From the NCBI RefSeq assembly GCF_018294505.1, contig NC_057812.1, positions 64,250,494 to 64,314,493 on the forward strand: a stretch of DNA of 64,000 nt. Reading direction: 5' to 3'. The stretch comes from Triticum aestivum. Lineage: Eukaryota > Streptophyta > Magnoliopsida > Poales > Poaceae. The notes beneath the pieces were generated by a model, which saw only the letters and a list, made by a program, of their open reading frames with translations, was not told the DNA's origin and did not search any database. A program made the translations under genes and the position numbers. This document shows positions 55,997 through 64,000 of this stretch, in pieces (positions within the stretch are counted from its first letter, which is position 1; each line of letters starts with the position of its first letter).

Positions 55997-58900
55997 ATGA
56001 GCCGGCAATGGATGTACGATGACTGATGCTCTCCCGAGTTCATTAATGGCGTGCGTACTTTTCTGCTTGCGGCTGAGGCAAACAAGCGGGCGGATGGTTT
56101 TATGCCTTGTCCATGTGCTGGCTGTAAGAATGGTCAGAATTACTCTACGTCAAGAACCATTCACGTCCACCTATTTGAACCCCACTATAATGTTTGGACC
56201 AAGCATGGAGAAAGAGGGGTTATGATGGAAGAGAATGAAGAAGAAGAGGACGACGACAGCTATCCTGGCCATGGGTTCCCTGAATACGATGATACAACAA
56301 TGAGGGAAGAAGTTGAGCCGACAATGCGGGAAGAAGCTAAAGAAGAGGCATCAGATGAGTCCGTTGATGATCTAGGTCGGGCCATTGCCGATGCAAAGAG
56401 AAACTGCGCAAGCGATTTGGAGAAGAATAAGTTGCAGCGCATGTTAGAGGATCACAAAAAATTGTTGTAGCCGAATTGCCTAGGTGACAAGAAAAAGCTG
56501 GGCACCACACTGGAATTGCTACGATGGAACACAGAGAATGGTGTATCTGACAAGGGATTTGGAAAGTTGCTGGTGATGATAAAGAATATGCTTCCAAAGG
56601 ACAATGAATTGCCCGAGAGTACGTACGAAGCAAAGAAGGCTGTCTGCCCTCTAGGTTTAGAGGTGCAGAAGATACATGCATGCCCTAATGATTGCATCTT
56701 CTACCGTGGTGAGTATGAGGATTTGAACACTTGCCCAGTATGCGGTCCATTGCACTATAAGATCAGCCGCGATGACCCTGGTGATGTCGAGGGTGAGCGC
56801 CCCAGGAAGAAGATTCCTACCAAGGTGATGTGGTATGCTCCTATAATACCATGGTTGAAACGTTTGTTGCAAAACAAAGAGCATGCCAAGGCAATGCAAT
56901 GGCACAGAGAAGACCGTAAGAAAGACGGAAAGTTGAGAGTACCCGCTGACGGGTCGCAGTGGAGAAAAATCGAAAGAAAGTACGGGAAGGAGTTTGCAGA
57001 TGACGCAAGGAACGTATGGTTTGGTCTAAGCGCAGATGGCATTAATCCTTTTGGGGAGCAGAGCAGCAACCATAGCACCTGGCCTGTGACTCTATGTTTG
57101 TATAACCTTCCTCCTTGGTTGTGCATGAAGCGGAAGTTCATTATGATGCCAGTGCTCATCCAAGGCCCTAAGCAACCCGGCAACGACATTGATGTGTACC
57201 TAAGGCCATTAGTTGAAGAACTCTTACAACTGTGGAATGGAACAGGTGTACGTGCGTGGGATGAGCACATGGGGGAAGAATTTGACCTAAAGGCGTTGCT
57301 GTTCGTGACCATCAATGATTGGCCTGCTCTCAGTAACCTTTCAGGACAGACAAACAAGGGATACCGCGCATGCACGCACTGTTTGGACGATACCGACAGT
57401 ATATATTTGGCTAATTGTAAGAAGAATGTGTACCTGGGACATCGTCGATTTCTTCCGAGCAGGCATCCCGTAAGAAAGAAAGGCAAGCATTTCAAAGGTG
57501 AGGCGGATCACCGGACGAAGCCTCGCCACCGTACTGGTGCTGATGTACATGATATGGTCAAGGATTTGAAGGTGGTCTTTGGAAAGGGTCCTGGTGGACA
57601 ACCTGTTCCGAATGACGCTGACGGACGCGCACCCATGTGGAAGAAGAAATCTATATTTTGGGACCTGCCCTATTGGAAAGACCTAGAGGTCCGCTCCGCA
57701 ATCGACGTGATGCACGTGACGAAGAATCTTTGTGTGACCCTGCTTGGCTTCTTGGGCGTGTATGGGAAGACAAAAGATACACCTGAGGCACGGGAGGACC
57801 AGCAACGTATGCACGGAAAAGACGGCATACATCAGGGTCATGCAAGCTACGCTCTTACCAAAGAAGAGAAGGAAATCTTCTTTGAATGCCTGCTCAGTAT
57901 TAAGGTACCGTCTGGCTTCTCGTCGAATATAAAGGGAATAATAAACATGGCAGAGAAAAAGTTCCAGAACCTAAAGTCTCATGACTGCCACGTGATTATG
58001 ACGCAACTGCTTCCGGTTGCATTGAGGGGGCTTCTACCGGAAAACGTTCGATTAGCCATTGTGAAGCTATGTGCATTCCTCAATGCAATCTCTCAGAAGG
58101 TAATCGATCCAGAAATCATACCAAGGTTAGAGAATGATTTGGTGCAATGTCTTGTCAGTTTCGAGTTGGTGTTCCCACCATCCTTCTTCAACATCATGAC
58201 GCACGTCCTAGTTCACCTATGTGAAGAGATTAACGTTTTGGGTCCTGTATTTCTACACAATATGTTCCCCTTTGAGAGGTTCATGGGAGTCTTAAAGAAA
58301 TATGTTCATAACCGTGCTAGGCCAGAAGGAAGCATCTCCAAGGGCCATGAAAATGAGGAGGTCATTGAGTTTTGTATTGACTTTATTCCTGACCTTAAGC
58401 CGATTGGTGTTCCTGAATCGCGGCATAAGGGCAGACTGGATGGAAAAGGCACGCTAGGAGGGGGACAAATAATATGTATGGACGGACATTCTCTCACTGA
58501 AGCACACTACACAGTTCTACAGAATTCCGCCTTGGTGGCTCCGTATATGGATGAACACAAGAATTTGCTACGCTCCAAACACCCGGAGCGGTCTGATCAC
58601 TGGATTACACGTGAACAAACCAGGAGTTTCGCCAGCTGGATGCAGACACGTACCATGCATGACGCCTCTATTGAAGATGACATGTACTTGCTGTCCCAGT
58701 TACCATCTTCGAACATAATGACTTTCAAAGGGTACGAGATAAATGGTAATACATTTTACACGATCGCCCAAGATAAGAAGAGCACCAACCAAAACAGTGG
58801 TGTCCGCTTTGATGCAGAAACCAAGACGGGAAAGGAAACATATTATGGTTATATACAGGACATATGGGAACTTGACTATCGACGTGGTTTGAAGGTCCCT

Positions 58901-59290
58901 TTGTTTCGGTGCAAATGGGTCAACATGACACGAGGCGGGGTAACGGAAGACCCGTAGTACGGAATGGCAATAGTGGATCTCAACAATCTTGCGTATGCAG
59001 ATGAACCATTCGTCCTAGCCAATGATGTGGCACAGGTTTTCTATGTGAAGGACATGTCTACCAAGCCGAGAAAAAGATAAGATAAGGAAGTGAATGCATC
59101 GTGCGATGAGCCAAAGCGGCACATAGTTCTTTCTGGGAAGAGAAACATCGTGGGAGTAGATGACAAGACAGACATGTCAGGAGATTATGAAAAGTTTGAT
59201 GAATATTGACCCGAGCATCCAGTTAAATGATGAAGATTTTCCATGGCTACGACGCAAAGGGACACATGCGAAGAAAAAGTTTCACACCCA
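55997..59290 (+). pseudogene. TNP2-type transposase, disabled copy
   Basis: The ATG at 55997 and reading frame align with the CACTA-A transposase throughout (MSRQWMYDD.. against MNRQWMYGD..). Domains are in the same order: N-terminal cysteine cluster CPCAGC, Transposase_21 (LSADGINPFGEQSSNHSTWP, TINDWPALSNLSG), DUF4218, DUF4216. Breaks: TGA at 56024-56026 (CGA-type), TAG at 56468-56470, TAG at 58955-58957 where copy A has CAG, TAA near 59078, and a short deletion near 59205 that removes the IPPFNVKA region. The 813-codon open part (56516-58957) is long enough to look intact but lacks both ends. Confidence 0.93.
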
Positions 59291-59299
59291 AAGATCTGG

Positions 59300-59990
59300 G
59301 ATGTGATCGGCTTCACTATCATCACTTTCTTTTGCGTTTCACACCCAGGAGGGAATCTCTGTAATAGTTAGGGTAGCTAGTTATGTGTTTTGGCATTTGA
59401 AACGCGAAGAAATTTTATGTGCAAGCAAATTCTTTCATGCATTTACTGATTTTTTCAGCTAAATGACCCTGAAATTGAAAAGCATTTCAAATGAAATCAG
59501 AAAAGGTTGAAAGTTGGCATGGTATCATAATTTCACCCACATATCATGTGCACAAAAGTAGAGAGGGTTACCGCAAAAACTGGATGCACTTCGTATACAA
59601 AATGGACAATCTCTTTCGAAGTATCAGGGTTTCGGACGAAAACTCATCCGTTACAAAGGCATTTCATTTTTTAAATAACCTAAGCATTACCAAATTGAAT
59701 ATAATGATAAAACACACTAATATTAAACATAAGAAAAAAGAATCACTGAAAAATCTATTTTCAAAGTTAAGTTATTCACAAACTAGTGACTCACACAAAT
59801 TTCAAATAATTCAAAATTTAAACTATTCAAATTTGCAAAGTACCGGTACTAACAGAAAGTTTGTAATTTTTTTACCTAAAGCAAAAATATTCACAAAGAA
59901 ACTCTAAATACAATAAAAAAACAACTCAAAAATAAACAAAACAAAAATAAATAAAGAAAAAAAATAAGAAAAAAAGCCCACCTACTGCGC
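59300..59990. repeat. 3' module of CACTA-B (inverted) and AT-rich stretch
   Basis: 59455-59670 is the reverse complement of the CACTA-A 337-bp module core (CCTGAAATTGAAAAGCATTT, CTGGATGCACTTCGTATAC, AAGTATCAGGGTTTCGGACG). A short AT-rich stretch with ATTCAAA runs follows (59680-59970). The orientation relative to the transposase is opposite to that in CACTA-A. Confidence 0.85.
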
Positions 59991-60390
59991 CACAGCAGCC
60001 TGCATACGACTAGAAACCCAACATGTTGTTGGGCCAGGATGCAGGCCCACAAAGGCCTAGTAGGCCCACAAGGCAGCACAGAACATTTAGGCCTAGTAGG
60101 CCTGCTTTGGATAGGAGCTCGAGGGAGCTACCGCACTGGGCTTATAAACCAGTGCGGATGCCCCTCGGCTAGCGAGGTGGGACTAAACATTTCACACCGC
60201 ACCTGCGCCAGCGCACCCCCTTTAGTACCGGGTGGTGGCTCAAACCGATACTAAAAGGGGGGGTCTTTAGTACCGGTTGGAGCCACCACCCAGTACTAAA
60301 GGGGTGCCGTTCCCGGCGCTTGGCCTGGCCAAAACAGACCTTTAGTACCGGTTGGTGGCTCCAACCGGTACTAAAGGTTGTTCTATATAA
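59990..60390 (+). promoter_or_regulatory. Conserved block, palindromes and TATA box before ORF2 (CACTA-B)
   Basis: Block with GGGCTTATAAACCAGTGCGG and GCGAGGTGGGACTAAAC (60129-60187), palindromes of TTTAGTACCGG(T/G)TGG and its complement (60221-60376), and TATATAA at 60384-60390. Same order as 16490-16961. Confidence 0.6.
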
Positions 60391-60409
60391 GAAAACACTT
60401 CAAATAATT

Positions 60410-60960
60410 TGTCAGTTTCTCATCTCTCCCTCTGCTTCTTTCTCCTCTGCCCCGTCGCCGCCGCCCCTCGTTGCCGACCCCTTCGCCGTCCGTCGCCGTC
60501 CCCGTCCCCGTCTCCGTCGTCCCCGTCACCACACCGCGCCCCGCCCCGTCCTCCCGTCGTCCCCGCCCGGCCCGTCGCCGCCTCGTCACCGCGCCCCTCC
60601 CCGTCCTCCCGTCGTCCCTGCCAGGCCCGTCGCCGCCCCGTCGTCCCCGCCCGTCCCATCGCCGCCCCGTCGTCCGTGCCTCGCCGGTGAGCTCTTGCCC
60701 TGGCCGCCATGCACCACACACACACAGAGAATCTTTCTGTTTTTTAGTTATAGAATTATTAGAAATGTTAGTTATATAGAAATGTTTTTTAGTTATAGAA
60801 ATATTAGAAATGTTAGTTATATAGAAATATTAGAAATGTTAGTTATATAGAAATGTTTTTTAGTTATAGAAATATTAGAAATGTTAGTTTTAGTTATAGA
60901 AATATTAGAAATTTTAGTTTTAGTTATAAAATTTAGAATTTGCATATATGAAATCACAAT
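60410..60960 (+). other. GC-rich leader and 30-bp AT repeats
   Basis: 60420-60715 is CCGTC/GCC low-complexity sequence, open in several frames on both strands and not credible as protein. 60740-60930 repeats TTAGTTATA(TA)GAAAT(A/G)TTAGAAATG at about 30 bp. Confidence 0.7.
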
Positions 60961-61015
60961 CCATCATTTAAAAATGTTACTTTACTTTTGCGGCATATAG
61001 TATTTGTTGTCGACG

Positions 61016-61396
61016 ATGCCCGGCCCGCATCCTCGCCGTCGACCCGTTCGCGACGACGTCCTGCTTTAGAGGACCCATGTCCGGGACTGGGCTCCGCCGG
61101 GCTAGCACTGGGAGGTGCTACCTTCAGGGGCGCGACGCTTGGTGAGGAACCCGGCCCTGGGTCCCGTCGTCGACCCTCATCTCCTTTGGTGGCGTTTGCG
61201 TGGGCCATTTTCAGTGCGGAGGGAGCCAGCCCCGCCGGAGGTGGTAAGTCGCCATGTCAGGGAGGAGGACGAGCACGTCCATCGCTACATGGCTGCGATG
61301 GACGTCAGGTTCTCGAATACCTGGCAGGTTCTTTGGGGAGATCACCCGAGCTATGATCCAGTGATGGTTCCTTCACTTTGGTTGTCCACCGCCTAG
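61016..61396 (+). pseudogene. Conserved short ORF upstream of ORF2 (CACTA-B)
   Basis: ATG at 61016 opens a 126-codon frame ending TAG at 61394, broken by TAG at 61067-61069 and 61103-61105. The product reads MPGPHPRRRPVRDDVLL and later VRREPAPPEVVSRHVREEDE, HRYMAAMDVRFSNTWQVLWG. Codon content is non-repetitive, unlike the leader before it. I recall similar peptides from Triticeae repeats but know no function. No counterpart was seen in CACTA-A, where the same place holds the hairpin array. Confidence 0.45.
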
Positions 61397-61665
61397 ATTA
61401 CTCTCTAGTATTCGATCTTCATTAGCTAGCTAGCTAGCTAGTGATGTATTCGATATATAATATTCGAGATGATTTATTCAAGATTATATATATTATTCGA
61501 GACGATGTATTCGAGATTATGTCTATTATTCAAGACGACGTATTCGAGATTATATTCGATGATGCTTATTATGTACTATGATTGATTCAGTTTTTCCTTA
61601 TTAATTGATTGCATCCATGCATTGTAATTTGAATATATTACTTTTGGATTAGTTAAACAAAACCT
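61397..61665. repeat. TAGC run and degenerate GATGTATTCGAGATTAT repeats
   Basis: (TAGC)n at 61422-61441, followed by four loose copies of a GA(T/C)G(A/T).TATTCGAGATTAT unit before ORF2. Confidence 0.7.
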
Positions 61666-64000
61666 ATGGCGGACAATACCGGCAGAGAGGGAGAAGAGGC
61701 CCTGTTCAATATCATACGCAATCCTCGCGGGCCAGATGATGATCAGAATGAAGAAGATTATGATGGCTCCGAATATCTAAACAACACCGGGGAGGGTGAT
61801 ATGATATTCGATCGCGATGACCGAATTGATGAAGTCATGAACTATGAACATGACGAAGAAAATGTTGATCTTGAAACAACAAAGACCGGCGAGGTATATA
61901 TATTTATATAAGCAGGCATCTGGTGATCATCACATGTTTTAAATGACTTGAAGATATATTAACGAATCGATCTTTCTTCTTTCAGCCATCCGGATCGAGC
62001 AAATCTTCAGGCAACAGGAAACGAGGCCCGAACAAAAAGTTGAAGGAGGGCGTAAAGTACAATATCGAGGCCATCAAACCTAATGGCGAACCATTAGCGC
62101 CTAAGAAGATTGCGGACAAGTTCATTCGTCAGTGCGGAGTTCTTGTGAAGGACCAACTCCCGATCTCCCTTCAAGAATGGAGAGAGCCAGCAAAGCCACG
62201 TCCAGGAGTTACTTTTGTCGACGACAGACAAAAACTTCTGCTTTGGGAAACGCTCATGGAACATTTCACCCTACCAGATCATTTCACAGATGCAGATGTG
62301 GAGAAAGTCAAGGACGCTGCTCTTAGGAAGATGGCGGTTGCATTCAAAACCACAAGAATCGTGAATGGGCCAAGTACGTCAAGGGAGGAAGGAAGACTCC
62401 AGTATTCGAGGGAACACTAGAGAAGCAAAGTGCTCATTGGGACGATTTCGTGAAATTCAAGGATTCGGAATTATCTAAGGAACGGTCGAGAATAAACAAG
62501 GCCAATGCCGCAAAAAAGGATAAGTTCCATAAGCTGGGGCCAGGTGGCTATGCGGTGGGAATGCCTAAGTGGGATAAGTCTGAGAAAGAGATGGAGGATG
62601 CAGGTGTCACTCCAGAAACATTGAGCTGGCCCCCCAGGTGCAGGACTTGGTTCTATGCGCATGGGGGGAGTTGGACCCGAAGACAGGCAAAGTTTCGAAG
62701 AAGGCATGTCTGGACGGAGCCGAAGATAAGCTACTTGTTGCAATAGAAGAGGCTCGATCGGGGGTGTTCCAGCCCAACAGAGAGAACGACGAGCTTACGC
62801 GTGCCCTGGGAAATCCTGAACACCCGGGAAGAACACGAGGCATGGGCGCTATTCCGTGGTATGAGGGGTTTTCGGACTGGAACGCCGACTACAGAACCCG
62901 TGCGAGAAAGAAGATTGCGGAGGAGAAGAAGAGGAAGATGGAGGAGGAGCAGAGGAAGCTAGACTATGAACGCCTTCAAGGCCTAGAATCAGCGCACGCG
63001 GACTTGGCAGTCAAATTCCAGCGGCAGCAGGAGCAGATCGACTCACTTAGCCAGCAAAGGGGGTCTCAGCAGCTGCAGCAGCTAGCGGATGATCCAGCAT
63101 TGGATAGCACCGTCCCATCCATGCCGAGAAGCAGCGTGGGTTCCGCCCCGGGCGACGCATTGCTGGATAGCTACCCAGTGGATGACATCATGGAGAACAC
63201 TAACTGCGAGCTACACTTCAAAATGAAGAACATATCCATGAAGGTGGCGGACGCCCTTGCTTTTACAAATCCCCCCGAGGCAACCTTCCATTGCAACCCG
63301 ATTCCAGCGGGCTATGCTCGTGTCTTGGTTGATGAGGTGGTGGACCAATATTCGGGGCTAGAGCTTGACATTCCTGGAGGTGACGATGAGCACACACTGG
63401 GAGAGGCCAACCATCGTATCATCCTATGGAGAAAGGATTGCATCATCTTTCGAAGGCCACCGACACCGCGTCATCCGACTCCTCGTCGAAGTCCGCCACC
63501 GAGTCAGCAGACTCCCGCTCCTCCAAGTCCACCAACGCGTCAGGCCACTCCTCCTCCAAGTCCGGCACAGCTTCAGGCCACTCCTCCTCCTCCAAGTCCG
63601 GCAAAGCGTCAGGCCACTCCTCCTCCAAGTCCGGCACAGCTTCAGGCCACTCCTCCTCCAAGTCCGGCACAGCTTCAGGCCACTCCTCCTCCTCCAACTC
63701 AGCCACGTCAGCCGTCTTCGCCGCCTCAGCAATCACGGAAGAGAGCCGCCTCAGCTATGGTGTGTAGCGGTAAAAGTCGAGGTAGTACTGGAGGTATAGG
63801 CGGAGGCAAGCGATTTCAATATGGTCCAAGCCTCGCGCCTCTTCCACAGAGGCCTTACGACAAGTCTGAGGAGGAAAACGTAGCCATATCGAAGGCCGAG
63901 GTGGAATCCCATTTTGCACCGAAACCGCCACCGCCGCCAAGGGAGAAAGTGCCTAAGGAAAAGATTGACCACTTCATTCGTATGGATAGAGCACCAGCTC
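61666..64000 (+). pseudogene. CACTA-B ORF2, partial at the window edge
   Basis: Exon 1, 61666-61893 (76 codons, acidic, MADNTGREGEEALF..), intron 61894-61985, exon 2 from 61986 (PSGSS.., basic RKRGPNKKLK). It shares with CACTA-A ORF2 the blocks CGVLVKDQLPISLQ, PGGYAVGMPKWDKSE, PPRCRTWFYAHGG and ENDELTRALGN. Two one-base losses shift the frame: near 62343 in an A run, and near 62669 after CATGGGGGG. From 62701 to 64000 one frame stays open for 433 codons, through a Gln-rich coiled coil, the DUF8039-like FHCNPIPAGYARVLVDEV, and a Pro/Ser repeat (63470-63720, unit near TPPPSPAQLQA). The protease domain, if present, lies outside the window. Confidence 0.8.

Larger units (their letters stand above)
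54685..64000 (+). mobile_element. CACTA transposon, left part (CACTA-B)
   Basis: The left end is AACTAGTAGAAAAATGGTC, matching the CACTA-D terminal repeat except that the first base is A rather than C. It is followed by ATTAGTGCCGGTT palindromes (54715-54950). Gene order matches CACTA-A: accessory membrane protein, TNP2, 3' module, AT-rich stretch, conserved block, palindromes, GC leader, ORF2. The right end lies beyond the window. It is inserted in the LTR that starts at 53262. Confidence 0.9.

Overview
This is nuclear DNA of a grass, most likely a Triticeae species (wheat, Aegilops or barley group). The evidence is spliced eukaryotic gene fragments, a BARE1/WIS/Angela-type Copia retrotransposon, Stowaway MITEs, TNP2-type CACTA transposons with palindromic subterminal repeats, and Helitron-like elements, all deeply nested. 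No rRNA, tRNA or CRISPR locus was found.

Layout. 1-9917 and 36920-37570 form one old, gene-bearing stretch on the minus strand. It holds two B3-domain-like genes (about 1836-3133 and 4426-8830) and a coiled-coil gene. Three homologous 5' blocks (3140-3420, 8830-9000, 37385-37575) suggest a local cluster built by duplication. A 1.6 kb non-autonomous CACTA element (6156-7720) sits inside a coding exon of the second B3-like gene. A 27 kb nested CACTA complex (9918-36919, 'CACTA-A') sits inside the coding exon of the coiled-coil gene. In both cases the flanking reading frame joins when the element and one copy of the 3-bp target duplication are removed.

CACTA-A carries, left to right: a two-exon gene for a small coiled-coil protein with a C-terminal membrane segment (frameshifted here), an intact 1121-codon TNP2 transposase, a 337-bp tandem array, an internal palindrome/TATA promoter module, a series of long inverted repeats, and a seven-exon second gene (ORF2) ending in a Ulp1/C48-like protease domain. 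ORF2 was hit twice: an 8.8 kb Copia element (19503-28264, target duplication TATAT) landed in its first intron, and a 4.4 kb CACTA (29384-33748, 'CACTA-D', target duplication CTT) landed in its second exon. CACTA-D carries a four-exon minus-strand gene for a B3-like protein with two nonsense codons, and a microRNA-precursor-like hairpin.

37600-50240 is gene-poor. It holds degenerate tandem repeats and two Helitron-like elements of the same family in opposite orientation, one nested in the other (41186-49856 minus; 44461-48765 plus). 50235-54684 holds an antisense TNP2 remnant, a degenerate Gypsy element and a second LTR. 54685-64000 is another CACTA ('CACTA-B', running out of the window). It has the same gene order as A: the small membrane protein (intact here), TNP2 (dead here) and ORF2 (two frameshifts, then open to the window edge).

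The most interesting system is the CACTA gene cassette itself: a tail-anchored coiled-coil protein, a TNP2 transposase and a SUMO-protease-like ORF2, each transcription unit apparently starting just after an array of palindromic repeats. Many of the broken genes carry nonsense codons of the CAG-to-TAG, CGA-to-TGA or TGG-to-TAG kind, as expected from deamination of methylated cytosine.
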